Source: a virus
DNA length: 25,301 bases
Virus record (IMG/VR): IMGVR_UViG_3300027668_000090
Span: 1-25,301 of that record
Direction: 5' to 3' (one strand)
A program made the position numbers and the translations under genes. The notes beneath the pieces were generated by a model, which had not been told where the DNA came from, ran no database searches, and saw nothing but the letters and a program-made list of their open reading frames with translations. Positions 8,847 to 17,357 of the stretch are shown one piece after another; position 1 is the stretch's first letter; every line of letters starts with the position of its first letter.

Positions 8847-9392
8847 TTAAAATGATGTTCCCACTGTAAGAACTCTATAAGATATGTTTAAATATAATAA
8901 TCCATTTCCTTGAGTTGGGTTAGCTGAATTTGCTTGCAAAGTAAATGGAACTCCTGAAGGAATATCTATTTGACTTCCACTTGCAACATTTAGCGCTAAT
9001 TTTTTAACAGAATCTGTTGCACTATTTAAAGTACCAGTTAATATAGCGTATTGATTTGAAGAGCCTGCTAATAATAACAAATTATTCCCAGACGCAAAAT
9101 CATAAACAGCATTCCCTGCATCGAAAGAAGTCATTACACTCATAATATCTAAAACTTTTCCAGCTCCAGGATTAGGAATTAATGTAACTGGTGATGTGAA
9201 AATAGTTGATAATTGAGAACTTGTTACAGCTACTTTAGCAACAAAAGTGTCAATTCCAAATAAAGATTGTAACGCACTTATTGTACAAGTCTTAGTCATT
9301 AAGTTATTTTCCGCGTCAGTTATAATTAAATAATCTGCTGCATCAAGATTGCTAATGTTAGGATACGCTGATATGTTGCTAATTTTTGCCAT
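8847..9392 (-). CDS. tail/fibre-associated structural protein
   Basis: The 181-residue protein opens with MAKISNISAYPNISNLDAAD, then ITDAENN, MTKT and ALQSLFG. A similar opening (MARIS, SDSKDNMSTK, AQAVADFI) starts the protein at 15.0-15.7 kb, so this is likely a shared N-terminal virion-attachment domain. The remainder is beta-rich with many Ser, Thr, Ala and Gly, ending NISYRVLTVGTSF, typical of trimeric fibre or decoration domains. It lies between a coiled-coil protein and the head operon with very short gaps. I infer a minor structural protein attached to the tail or neck. No enzymatic motif is visible. Confidence 0.6.
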   Translation of the reverse strand: MAKISNISAYPNISNLDAADYLIITDAENNLMTKTCTISALQSLFGIDTFVAKVAVTSSQLSTIFTSPVTLIPNPGAGKVLDIMSVMTSFDAGNAVYDFASGNNLLLLAGSSNQYAILTGTLNSATDSVKKLALNVASGSQIDIPSGVPFTLQANSANPTQGNGLLYLNISYRVLTVGTSF

Positions 9393-9398
9393 GTTGTT

Positions 9399-9653
9399 TT
9401 ATTCTACTGCCTCTAAAGGCTTTTCTTCTTCGTCTTTAACCTCACCTGTTTGTAAGTTAATAACTGCATTTTTACCAAATTCCTCCATTAAAGATTTCTC
9501 TTGTTCTGCGAATTTTTCTTTGATACCAGCTATACCAGATATAAGATCTGCTTTTTTAATTTCTAAATCTGCAATTTCAAATTTTGAATCATTAAATTGT
9601 TTTTGTAAACCTTGTAATAATTCTAACTGTTCTTTACTTAATTGTTGTGACAT
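9399..9653 (-). CDS. small coiled-coil protein
   Basis: An 84-residue protein with a heptad-like helix from about residue 5 to 57 (QLSKEQLELLQGLQKQFND, then IKEKFAEQEKSLMEEFG). A short beta hairpin follows (NAVINLQTGEV), and the acidic tail is KDEEEKPLEAVE. It has no cysteine, membrane segment or catalytic motif. It is the first gene after a candidate promoter and so opens the operon running to the terminase and portal genes. Likely a small structural or assembly component; I do not recognise a named family. Confidence 0.65.
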   Translation of the reverse strand: MSQQLSKEQLELLQGLQKQFNDSKFEIADLEIKKADLISGIAGIKEKFAEQEKSLMEEFGKNAVINLQTGEVKDEEEKPLEAVE

Positions 9654-9683
9654 TTGATTATATTTTATTTATTAAACTTAACA

Positions 9684-9691
9684 CAAATATA
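9684..9691 (-). promoter_or_regulatory. candidate -7 box TATATTTG before the packaging operon
   Basis: A perfect match to TAnnTTTG on the minus strand, 30 bases before the coiled-coil gene start, in the 50-base gap after the S74 fibre gene. No TTTG is seen at the -33 position. The same octamer occurs in four other intergenic gaps of the window. Confidence 0.5.
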
Positions 9692-9703
9692 AGAATATTT
9701 TTT

Positions 9704-12466
9704 TTATGATTCTAATAGTTTTAATCTTGCCTCTAAAGATTCTATTTTAGCTACAGCTTCTTGCAATGCACTTGTTAATAAAGGAACTATTTTAGATTGA
9801 TCAATTGATTGATATTCAGGATCTCCTTTATAATCTACTCCATCTTTTTCTCCTGTAATAGCTTCTGGAATAATATCAGAAACCTCATGAGCTATAAATC
9901 CATCAACTGTAATAGTTGCGTCTCTACTAACATCTTGATCAATAAAATTAAATTTTGAAGGTTTTAATTTTTTTAACCTATCTATTGAGCCAGTCATAGG
10001 TATAATATTCTCCTTTAACCTATAATCAGAACTTGTATTAAAAGATGTACTTGAACTTCCGCTTTGAGTTATAGTACCCACAGTAGATCCAGAACTACTG
10101 TAAAACCTCATGAATGTAGATCCTACATTTGGATTTTTAATAGATATACCAGCGTTTCCATATCTTGGCCCATTAACATATATACCATGCGCGCCATAAG
10201 GAGAGCCTGATGTGGAGTTATATATTTGCATGCCTATTCCACCTGAGCTGGTTGTAGGGCCTTGTATTTGCAATGCTCCACTATTAAACGTAGTGCCACT
10301 ATAATTTATACCTAAAACATTATTAGATGAACTCCAATATAAAGTATCAGATGATTGCGTTCGAGTTCCTGTAAAAAAGGCTACTCTACCACTTGTTCCT
10401 GATCCTGTTATAGCTCCAGCATTTGATAAAAACTGTGTTGGTGTTTGCTCTCTCAATAGTCTTGGAACAGTGCTACTTGCAGAATCTGTATAAACAGGAA
10501 TAAATGTAGCGTTACTTGAAGTTGGACCATTTATAATGCTATAAATATTTTCTAACTTTATATCTCCAAATATATTTTCTTCTATATTTATTAAAGTAAG
10601 AGTTCCTCCAACTGCCATATCCGTACTTCCTCCATTCGCATAAATATAATTCCATTGATCACCATCATCATCAAAAACTATTTTACTACCCTCATCTAAA
10701 TTTATTGGCCCAGAATTAAATGTATTCCCAAAATTGCTCATAGTTCCATTTGAGCTTATTGAAAGTCGGTTTGTACTGCCATCTTTTACTCGGAAATTAT
10801 CTCCAAAATATATTATAGTATCAGATCCAGAAGTAAGAGCTGAGTTTGAAACCTCAACATCATTACCAGAAGTTAAAGATATTAAAGTTCTGGCATTACC
10901 ACTTGTGTCTGTTCCCAAATAATCACCATTGTTTGGTATTTGAAAAAGAGTGGATGTTAGTTTGTTTGTTGAAGTGTCAAAAAGAAGTTGTGCATCAGAA
11001 CTAAGGATGTTAGTTCCACTCCAGATAGTTACTCTACCACCAGCACCAGAACCTGATAATGATGATGAATTAGCATCTACATAAGCTTTATTAGCTGCAT
11101 CTGTAGTTGCTGTTGGTGTTGCAACATTAGTAATTTTTTGAGCATTCATACTGACAGAACCATCTGGATTGCCAAAGTCATTTAGTCTCATGTTACCAGT
11201 TCTTATTTTACTAACCGCACCATAAGTAATACCTGGGTTGCTATCTGCACATAAAAAATAAGTACCATAAGAAGTACCTGTATTAAGGCTACTAATTGTG
11301 GTGGCTGGGTGTACAAGGTTATTACTTGCAGCTGTATAGTTTACACCAACTGTAGCGTTTGCAGTTGTACCCCCTGTTACGGTTATACCATTTGCTGAAG
11401 CTAAAGTTAATATACCAACTGACTTTGCATCTACATAAGCTTTATTAGCAGCATCTGTACTTGATATAACATTATCTATACCTTGTATACGCCCTGTTGC
11501 TCCTAAAACTATTTGACCACCTACTAATGTCAACACACCTGATGTGTTAATAGACATTCTTTCAGCAGCCTCGTCATTTACAAAAAAGTCTAATGTTTCA
11601 GTTCCTGAATCAAATTTAATCGCTGCTCTTTGACTTGTTTCTCCTTGCGCATCACCAAAAACAACTCCTGCTTGAGTTTCAGCTGTATTGAAGATAAAAA
11701 GATTTTTAGTTGCTCCTGATATTGTAAGATCGTCACTAAAAGTTTTAGCACCACCTATTGATTGTGTGCCTGAAGTTCTTACAACTGTACTATCTACAAC
11801 GATATTATCTGCGTTAGCAGTAATACCATCACTTCCAATAACATTTAAAGTAACTGATCCTGAACTACCACCACCTGTCATACCTGTGCCAGCTATAACA
11901 TTTGTGATGTCACCTTGCGGTACACCTGATATTGCATTGTCAACGTACAGCTTGTTCGCTGCATCTGTATTAGCACTTACTGTATCTACTCCTTGTATTC
12001 TTCCTGTGCCACCTAAAGTTATATCACCGCCTGAAACAGTTATATCTCCTGCAAAAGTTACATTACTATTGTCTCTTGCAAGAGTTATTACATTTGTACC
12101 AGCAGTACTATTACTGTGTCTTTTTATTTCTAATGTATTACTTACATTTCCAGTTTGATTAAATGAAAATCCATAATTCATATCACGACCTACACCTGTT
12201 GTAGTTTCAGTAAGTTCTAATCTTGAGCTTTGATTCCCTGCTCCTCCTATTCTTAAATAAGGTGTATTGGCAGCAGTTGTTGAGCCTATAAGAACTCTTT
12301 CATAAGCACCATCAAAATGCACTAAAGGATTAGTTGTATTAGCAGGATCTCCTACTGATACCTCCAATCCTTGAGAAACCATTTTTAATGTAGCGTAGTT
12401 TTCTCCACTCCCTACAAATTTAATAGTATTATCAATCGTTTGGTTTACTAAAAAATTAATTGCCAT
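9704..12466 (-). CDS. tail fibre/spike with C-terminal S74 intramolecular chaperone
   Basis: A 920-residue receptor-binding-type protein. The N-terminal region starts MAINFLVNQTIDNTIKFVGS. The body is a chain of Gly/Ser/Thr/Asn-rich beta modules. A motif TDAANKxYVD recurs three times, and a second motif (GSG, GRV, SSD, N-x-L) occurs twice. The last 108 residues are a peptidase S74 (endosialidase-type) chaperone: SDYRLKENI at residues 813-821, then LKKLKPSKFNFI, DGFIAHEV, and a final coiled coil AVAKIESLEARLKLLE. In this family the domain drives trimer formation and is cut off before the Asp of the S-D pair, here D814. Adjacent fibre genes share modules with it. It most likely contacts the host surface; the receptor is not readable. 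Confidence 0.85.
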   Translation of the reverse strand: MAINFLVNQTIDNTIKFVGSGENYATLKMVSQGLEVSVGDPANTTNPLVHFDGAYERVLIGSTTAANTPYLRIGGAGNQSSRLELTETTTGVGRDMNYGFSFNQTGNVSNTLEIKRHSNSTAGTNVITLARDNSNVTFAGDITVSGGDITLGGTGRIQGVDTVSANTDAANKLYVDNAISGVPQGDITNVIAGTGMTGGGSSGSVTLNVIGSDGITANADNIVVDSTVVRTSGTQSIGGAKTFSDDLTISGATKNLFIFNTAETQAGVVFGDAQGETSQRAAIKFDSGTETLDFFVNDEAAERMSINTSGVLTLVGGQIVLGATGRIQGIDNVISSTDAANKAYVDAKSVGILTLASANGITVTGGTTANATVGVNYTAASNNLVHPATTISSLNTGTSYGTYFLCADSNPGITYGAVSKIRTGNMRLNDFGNPDGSVSMNAQKITNVATPTATTDAANKAYVDANSSSLSGSGAGGRVTIWSGTNILSSDAQLLFDTSTNKLTSTLFQIPNNGDYLGTDTSGNARTLISLTSGNDVEVSNSALTSGSDTIIYFGDNFRVKDGSTNRLSISSNGTMSNFGNTFNSGPINLDEGSKIVFDDDGDQWNYIYANGGSTDMAVGGTLTLINIEENIFGDIKLENIYSIINGPTSSNATFIPVYTDSASSTVPRLLREQTPTQFLSNAGAITGSGTSGRVAFFTGTRTQSSDTLYWSSSNNVLGINYSGTTFNSGALQIQGPTTSSGGIGMQIYNSTSGSPYGAHGIYVNGPRYGNAGISIKNPNVGSTFMRFYSSSGSTVGTITQSGSSSTSFNTSSDYRLKENIIPMTGSIDRLKKLKPSKFNFIDQDVSRDATITVDGFIAHEVSDIIPEAITGEKDGVDYKGDPEYQSIDQSKIVPLLTSALQEAVAKIESLEARLKLLES
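11074..11970 (-). repeat. three in-gene copies of the TDAANKxYVD module
   Basis: The DNA for the motif is nearly identical at 11074-11105 and 11428-11459 (32 bases, one difference). A more diverged copy lies around 11938-11970. The copies mark duplicated beta modules within the fibre gene and are possible sites of recombination between fibre variants. Confidence 0.7.
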
Positions 12467-12498
12467 CTATTTGATTTGTTTTAAAATGTTATGTACTA

Positions 12499-15009
12499 CT
12501 ATGTTACTTTTGTAATAATAACTGACACTTGATTAGAGGATAAAGCATCTGTCGTTCTTAAAGTAACTTGATCTACAGTTGTTCTTTCTACATCTAACAT
12601 TACTGTGTCAAAAGGAGCAGAGTTTCTATAGCATGATACAATTACATTTCTTGTATTTAAATTATGATTTATAGCGTAAGCTACAGCTGATCCATCTCCT
12701 ATATTAGCAGTTACACCATTATCAGCAACACAAGTATCAACCGCTGTACAGAAATCAGTTACCTGAGATGCTGTAATTGCAATTGCTTGTTCTGAAGCTG
12801 AAGTAATAATACCATCTGCATTTACTGCAAGAGTTACTGTTTCATTAGCATCTCCGTAGTTACCTGCTGTACCTTGATTGTTTAATTGAACCCAACCATT
12901 AGAACTTACTGTAAAGTTAGCTGAATCAAATCCAGATGCACCTTTATTTGTTCCACCATCTGTACTACCAGAACCTGCGATGTTGGCATCTGCCTGGACA
13001 ACTGTATATGCTGAAGCTGCTGGGCTTGAGTTTGCTGCAATATCTGCATTAGCAAATATAAAATCACCAGGTTCTAAAGTCGGAAAATATCCTCCGTTAT
13101 TACCTGTAACAGACACTACAAAGTAATCTCCTAAATTAAGAGCCACGTTACTTCCTCCAGATATAGCTGGAGAGTTTGTAGCTGCGTTATATGCTCCTTG
13201 GAAAACACCTACTCCTGCAATAAGTAATTCTACTTGAGCTAAGTTTGGTGCGCTTGTTCCTGTATTTGCTGTTGGCACAGTAACTTGACCTGTAAATGAA
13301 CCAGTACCTGATACACTTAAATCATTTGTTACAGTTAAATCATTTCCTACACCAACATCTTGAACAACAGTTAAAGAATCTGCTATTGTAACGTCATCTT
13401 GTAAACCTATAGTAATACTACCGTTATTTCCTGTACTCTCTGTTACTTTAACACCTGATCCAGTACCATTAAATGTTACTGTTGATTTAACTCCTGATCC
13501 AGTTCCACCTGCTGTTAATTGAACCGAAGCTGAATTTGATGCTCCTGCTGCAACTGGCAGTGTATATGTTTCATTAGTATCAGTAGAACTAAAGGTAACT
13601 AACTGAGTCGCAGCTGAAAAAGCTATTGATGTTCCTCCACTTGCCGCAAATCTAACCCCTGTTGTTTGAGTAGAGGTAAATTGAGTAGTTCCTCCACTAT
13701 TTTTAACTGGTAAAGAAGTTGTATTCGTATTTGGGTTAGCAGGTAATGTAAATGTTGTTATCTCATGCCCTGTAACGTGTCCAGTTGCATTAGTTGTAAC
13801 CTCTGTATAAGCATCAAACGTGCCGCCAAATGCTAAAGTAGCTGCGTCTGTACTTTCCGTATCTGTTTGAGTTGCGTGTCCAATAGCTACACTTCCTGAA
13901 GTTCCACCACCAGTAATAGGAGATGTTGTTGTTACAGCTGTGATATCACCTTGTGGTATTGTTGGGAAATTAACTAAGTTACCTTGACCAGTTATATAAT
14001 CAGTCGATAACCCATTCATTGCAATATTTACGGATGGATTAACATTCGCATTATTTCCAATAGATGCTGTAAATGCATCACCTGCATGAGTTGTCGCTAC
14101 AGAAGTTACTGTACCTCCACCAATCGCAGCTGTTAATTGTGATATGTTTACAAATTTAACAACGCTATCAGTAGCATCACTTAAAATTATTTTATCCGTT
14201 GAAACAACAGTTATTGGAGTTGTAACACCATCAGCAGCTGATAATACAATGTTATCTGCACCTGCATAATCTACACTAACAGTTCCTACGCTTGTTATTC
14301 CACCAACTGGACTTGTAATAAGACCAGCACCAGAATCAACTTCGGTAACTCCTTGCAAATCAGCTGGCAAAGTAACTGTTTTTGTATTTACAGCAGTAAC
14401 GTGACCTGTTGAATTAGAAGTAATACTATCAATTGCAGTAAAAGTCGCTCCATGTGCTGGAGAAGCTGTAGTTGTTGTATTAGTTCTTGTAGTAGAATTA
14501 TGCTGTATATCAACAATAAATCCATTTGCAGAAGTAGTTATATAAGTACCTCCCTGAATATCAACTAAATCATTGTCCCCAACAGATGCAGAAGTTCCGC
14601 TATCTCCTGTTAGTCTCCATGATGTCATTGTTCCTGCTCCACCATCAGATGCCGCAGTAATTCTACCGTAAGTATCTACAGTAATATCAGCACTCGTATA
14701 AGATCCAGCAGTAACCCCAGAAACTGGTAAGTTAACTGTTAAAGTTCCAGCCGAAGTTATAGGGCCACCACCGACAGTAATTGTCCCTGTAGCACTACTA
14801 ATATTTACAGAAGTAACCGTACCTCCACTCGTTCCAAACGCTACCCAAGTATTAGATCCTGTATGATATTTCATCTGATTAGTATCAGTTCTATATATCA
14901 TTTGTCCTTCACCTGACAGGCCTGTTGGATCAGATGTTACGTTATCAATCTTAAAATCTTTGACCTGATTATTATTAAGATCAATATTAGTTAAATACCC
15001 TATTGCCAT
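12499..15009 (-). CDS. large repetitive tail fibre protein
   Basis: An 836-residue Gly/Thr/Ser-rich beta protein. It opens MAIGYLTNIDLNNNQVKDFK, then GEGQMIYRTDTNQMKYHTG, an N-terminal module often seen in phage fibres. Internal modules repeat: GTVTSVN and GTVTSVAT blocks, GDITAVTTTSPITGGGTSG (a close relative of a block in the neighbouring S74 fibre), and copies of NxTGHVTxxxTxTxTLPA. The C-terminal 70 residues form a separate domain containing YAINHNLNTRNVIVSCYR and ending VSVIITKVT. It has no S74 chaperone. It lies between another fibre gene and the S74 fibre with gaps of 11 and 32 bases, so the three are probably one transcription unit and one adsorption apparatus. Confidence 0.75.
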   Translation of the reverse strand: MAIGYLTNIDLNNNQVKDFKIDNVTSDPTGLSGEGQMIYRTDTNQMKYHTGSNTWVAFGTSGGTVTSVNISSATGTITVGGGPITSAGTLTVNLPVSGVTAGSYTSADITVDTYGRITAASDGGAGTMTSWRLTGDSGTSASVGDNDLVDIQGGTYITTSANGFIVDIQHNSTTRTNTTTTASPAHGATFTAIDSITSNSTGHVTAVNTKTVTLPADLQGVTEVDSGAGLITSPVGGITSVGTVSVDYAGADNIVLSAADGVTTPITVVSTDKIILSDATDSVVKFVNISQLTAAIGGGTVTSVATTHAGDAFTASIGNNANVNPSVNIAMNGLSTDYITGQGNLVNFPTIPQGDITAVTTTSPITGGGTSGSVAIGHATQTDTESTDAATLAFGGTFDAYTEVTTNATGHVTGHEITTFTLPANPNTNTTSLPVKNSGGTTQFTSTQTTGVRFAASGGTSIAFSAATQLVTFSSTDTNETYTLPVAAGASNSASVQLTAGGTGSGVKSTVTFNGTGSGVKVTESTGNNGSITIGLQDDVTIADSLTVVQDVGVGNDLTVTNDLSVSGTGSFTGQVTVPTANTGTSAPNLAQVELLIAGVGVFQGAYNAATNSPAISGGSNVALNLGDYFVVSVTGNNGGYFPTLEPGDFIFANADIAANSSPAASAYTVVQADANIAGSGSTDGGTNKGASGFDSANFTVSSNGWVQLNNQGTAGNYGDANETVTLAVNADGIITSASEQAIAITASQVTDFCTAVDTCVADNGVTANIGDGSAVAYAINHNLNTRNVIVSCYRNSAPFDTVMLDVERTTVDQVTLRTTDALSSNQVSVIITKVT

Positions 15010-15020
15010 AATTTCTTTTT

Positions 15021-15731
15021 TTAATTAAATGTTGCTTTTGCAGTAACTAAACTTGTGAAAGTTAAAGTACACTGGTTTAAATTATTATATATTACTTCTC
15101 CAAATACTTCCTTTTTAGTTCCATCTTCAAAAACAGAAACTGCTGGAAATTTATTTAAATTGTGAGTTATTAAGTAAGTAAGGCTGTTTCCAGGAATCCC
15201 TACTGTGAAATTTAAATCTCCCCCACCAATATTATCATATTTTAGCAAAGATATGAAATAATCTTTATTTGCAATTAAGCTCCCACCCCCTGCTTTAAAT
15301 GTTAAATCTAAATCTATTAAGAAATTAACTCCTTTTACAGCAGATGTTACAGCATATATCGCCCAGTTAGATAGATCTACACAATCAGTTAATAATATTT
15401 CTGACTGATTTAAAGCTCCTGTTACAAAATCAGATACATCTAACGTTTCACTTCTTTGATCGTAAATACCTGCATTAATAGTTGTAATGCTATTCAATAA
15501 AACATCCGCAGCTCCTCCTCCTGTAAAAGAAAGACTACCTGTTTCGTATCCTGCTGTATCGTTGTAAGTGTATCTTAAATTTTGAGCTTGGCCTCCAGTT
15601 TTATTTATAAAATCAGCAACAGCTTGAGCAGTAAAATTTTTAGTAGACATATTGTCCTTAGAATCAGAACCGATCCATTTATCTTGAGCTACTACAGGAG
15701 ATGTATTTCCGTATGTACTTATTCTTGCCAT
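15021..15731 (-). CDS. short fibre/tail-associated protein
   Basis: The 236-residue protein has an N-terminal segment MARISTYGN, DSKDNMSTKNFTAQAVADFI that resembles the start of the 181-residue protein at 8.8-9.4 kb. The C-terminal domain SLTYLITHNLNKFPAVSVFE, then NNLNQCTLTF, closely resembles the end of the adjacent large fibre. The middle is beta-rich. It therefore looks like a minimal fibre built from an attachment domain plus the HNLN domain. A candidate promoter precedes it, making it the first gene of the fibre operon. Virion location is inferred from these shared domains. Confidence 0.65.
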   Translation of the reverse strand: MARISTYGNTSPVVAQDKWIGSDSKDNMSTKNFTAQAVADFINKTGGQAQNLRYTYNDTAGYETGSLSFTGGGAADVLLNSITTINAGIYDQRSETLDVSDFVTGALNQSEILLTDCVDLSNWAIYAVTSAVKGVNFLIDLDLTFKAGGGSLIANKDYFISLLKYDNIGGGDLNFTVGIPGNSLTYLITHNLNKFPAVSVFEDGTKKEVFGEVIYNNLNQCTLTFTSLVTAKATFN

Positions 15732-15756
15732 CTATTTTACTGGTTTTTTATAAACA

Positions 15757-15764
15757 CAAAGTTA
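15757..15764 (-). promoter_or_regulatory. candidate -7 box TAACTTTG before the fibre genes
   Basis: The minus-strand TAACTTTG matches TAnnTTTG and lies 26 bases upstream of the short fibre start. Just upstream is a small inverted repeat, ATCAT and ATGAT around a T-rich loop at about 15766-15780, which could be a protein-binding site or a weak terminator of the holin gene. No -33 TTTG is visible. Confidence 0.4.
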
Positions 15765-15782
15765 ATCATTTTTTTATGATGT

Positions 15783-16436
15783 TTATTTTTTAGAAATGGT
15801 TATATTTTTAGATATTTTCTCTGCACTTCTACCAACAACATATCCACCAATGCCTATTTTTAACAACTCCCAAAATTCAAGTTCTAATTCAGGAATTGCT
15901 AACCCCAATAAAGGAGCTAAAAATTTTACATATATAACAATAAATCCAAAAGACATCATAAGAATAGGTCTCCAACTTCTTTGTATCCAATTTCCTTTTG
16001 CTTCCGTTATAATAATATCAGTTTGCATTTGCTGCAACTCTAATTGTTTTTGTATAATAATTTGTTTTATTATACTTTCAGCTTTTATTTTTTCTTCTTT
16101 AGAAGTAAATAATTTATCCAGGCCACCTAATAAATCTTTAAGTACGCTACCTCCGAACCAATCAAATATTTTTTTCATAATTATTTTTTTAGATTTTTTA
16201 CCAGAACATTTCCATCTTTTACGAGACAAGTTATTTGGTGTATTAGGATTATTTCTTTTGCCAATAGGTAATCCCATTTTTATTCCATAGCTTCTTGCGC
16301 AATATGAATCACCTTTAGATGTTCCAGGCTTTACCCTTGGGCCACCACCAGAAGCCTGACCTGCTTGACCATAACTAACTTTCTTTCCAGAAGAAGTTAC
16401 TTTAACTTTTGCTTTACCTTTCCTGGGTGTTGCCAT
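15783..16436 (-). CDS. basic small-protein domain fused to a holin-like membrane protein
   Basis: The 217-residue frame has two unlike halves. Residues 1-84 are very basic and contain GDSYCARSYGIK, NPNTPNNLSRKRWKCSGKK, a pattern I recall as a stand-alone small phage protein. From Met87 it reads MKKIFDWFGGSVLKDLLGGL, an amphipathic helix, a charged helix (TSKEEKIKAE), then RPILMMSFGFIVIYVKFLAP and LLKIGIGGYVVGRSAEKI as membrane segments. This is the layout of 3-TM gene-transfer-release-type holins, which permeabilise the inner membrane for the amidase. The junction is an A7 run (16184-16190). One base fewer would give KSKK, stop, TT, ATG: two genes with the same TAATTATG junction used elsewhere here. 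It may be a true fusion, a frameshift site or a sequencing error. Confidence 0.65.
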   Translation of the reverse strand: MATPRKGKAKVKVTSSGKKVSYGQAGQASGGGPRVKPGTSKGDSYCARSYGIKMGLPIGKRNNPNTPNNLSRKRWKCSGKKSKKIIMKKIFDWFGGSVLKDLLGGLDKLFTSKEEKIKAESIIKQIIIQKQLELQQMQTDIIITEAKGNWIQRSWRPILMMSFGFIVIYVKFLAPLLGLAIPELELEFWELLKIGIGGYVVGRSAEKISKNITISKK

Positions 16437-16561
16437 TATTTCTTTTTAGGAGTATGATTATATCCTTTTTTCTTTAATGCTAAATGATCCTTCATTGTTT
16501 TAGCAACTTTTTTAATTCCAGTTTTGCTATACATATTATGTATCTTAAATGCTTTTGCCAT
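16436..16561 (-). CDS. 41-residue basic protein
   Basis: Starts MAKAFKIHNMYSKTGIKKVA and ends HTPKKK. About one third of residues are Lys, with hardly any acidic residues. Its stop overlaps the next start by one base (TAATG), and its own start follows the stop of another tiny basic gene by three bases. No family is recognised with confidence. It belongs with the other small basic proteins and may bind DNA or be carried in the virion; that is inference. Confidence 0.6.
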   Translation of the reverse strand: MAKAFKIHNMYSKTGIKKVAKTMKDHLALKKKGYNHTPKKK

Positions 16562-16564
16562 AAT

Positions 16565-16684
16565 TTATTTTTTTACACAGTTATTAACGCGTTTAACTTT
16601 TCCGCTTGCGGTTTTTTTTCCGCTTGGAGATTTTTTAGTGCCTTTTGCAACATAACCTTTCCAACATTTTTGTTTATATGCCAT
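16565..16684 (-). CDS. 39-residue basic protein with two cysteines
   Basis: Starts MAYKQKCWKGYVAKGTKKSP and ends VNNCVKK. Two cysteines lie at residues 7 and 36, and Lys dominates. The start is joined to the amidase stop as TAATTATG, a junction seen repeatedly in this region, which supports it as a real translated gene. Function is unknown; DNA binding or virion packaging is a guess from charge. Confidence 0.6.
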   Translation of the reverse strand: MAYKQKCWKGYVAKGTKKSPSGKKTASGKVKRVNNCVKK

Positions 16685-16686
16685 AA

Positions 16687-17115
16687 TTATATATTTTTAT
16701 ATTCATCTGTAGCATCAAAACTTGGGCAAGCTTTTGCAGCAAAATCTCGATGACCATTTATCTTAGCCTCTGGATATATTTTTTTTAATAAACGAAGTAA
16801 TTCTAAAAGCGTTGCTATCTGTTCTGGTGTCCTTGTATCCTTTGCCGAATACTTTCCTTTATCATTTCTTTCTGACTCTACACCGCCTATGTAACACACT
16901 CCTATTGAACTGCAATTCATTCCTTTTGTGTGAGCGCCACACTTATTTATCATTCTACCTGTTTCAATTGATCCATCAATCAAAATTACAAAATGATATC
17001 CAATACCTTTCCAACCTCTTTTTTTATGCCATCGATCTATAACTTCAGCATTAATAGAGTCATCACCTTCTCTTGTAGCAGAGCAATGAACTATAATTTT
17101 TTTTACATCCTTCAT
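16687..17115 (-). CDS. N-acetylmuramoyl-L-alanine amidase (T7 lysozyme-like endolysin)
   Basis: A zinc amidase that cuts the bond between N-acetylmuramic acid and L-alanine in peptidoglycan for lysis. The 142-residue protein is the compact amidase_2 fold, close in length to T7 lysozyme. Expected residues are present: zinc ligands H10 (IIVHCSAT), H122 and C130 (NGHRDFAAKACPSFD), plus catalytic-site Y40 (GIGYHFVI) and K128. There is no signal peptide or SAR helix, so export depends on a holin. Candidates lie on both sides: the fused membrane protein downstream and the 58-residue membrane protein upstream. A strong terminator lies between the upstream gene and this start, so readthrough or a hidden promoter is needed. 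Confidence 0.92.
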   Translation of the reverse strand: MKDVKKIIVHCSATREGDDSINAEVIDRWHKKRGWKGIGYHFVILIDGSIETGRMINKCGAHTKGMNCSSIGVCYIGGVESERNDKGKYSAKDTRTPEQIATLLELLRLLKKIYPEAKINGHRDFAAKACPSFDATDEYKNI

Positions 17116-17130
17116 AATTATAAGTATAAA

Positions 17131-17155
17131 AAAAACACAGATGTTCTGTGTTTTT
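17131..17155 (-). terminator. intrinsic terminator upstream of the amidase
   Basis: A perfect 11-bp stem (AAAAACACAGA and TCTGTGTTTTT) with a TGT loop, followed on the minus strand by eight consecutive T including stem bases. Its T-flanks are present on both strands. It ends transcripts of the virion-protein and small membrane genes before the amidase start 16 bases further on. Confidence 0.8.
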
Positions 17156-17179
17156 AATTTTTAAATTAATATTTAGAAC

Positions 17180-17356
17180 TTATTTCTTTTTTTTATCTCT
17201 TCTTTCTTTATCTAATAAATACCATTTTTGAGCTGTGTATCCCACACTGATAATTAGAAGAATAACTTTTAAGACCATATCAAGATGTGAAAAAGATAAG
17301 GCCAACGAGGTTGCGTTTAATGCGTATAATTTTATATCTGACATGTTAAATTCCAT
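17180..17356 (-). CDS. small membrane protein, possible holin
   Basis: The preferred start is the ATG one base after the preceding stop (TAATATG), giving about 58 residues: MEFNMSDIKLYALNATSLAL, a moderately hydrophobic helix, then MVLKVILLIISVGYTAQKWY as a clear membrane helix. The tail LLDKERRDKKKK is highly basic. The frame extends upstream into the previous gene, but that longer start is less likely. One or two membrane passes with a basic cytoplasmic tail next to an endolysin fits a small holin. A spanin or anchoring role cannot be excluded. A terminator follows the stop. Confidence 0.65.
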   Translation of the reverse strand: MEFNMSDIKLYALNATSLALSFSHLDMVLKVILLIISVGYTAQKWYLLDKERRDKKKK

Positions 17357-17357
17357 A

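Noticed and set aside
11688-12158. 156-codon plus-strand frame opposite the S74 fibre gene
   Set aside because: It is a shadow of a well supported fibre gene, rich in Val/Pro/Leu as expected from antisense Gly/Thr/Asn codons.
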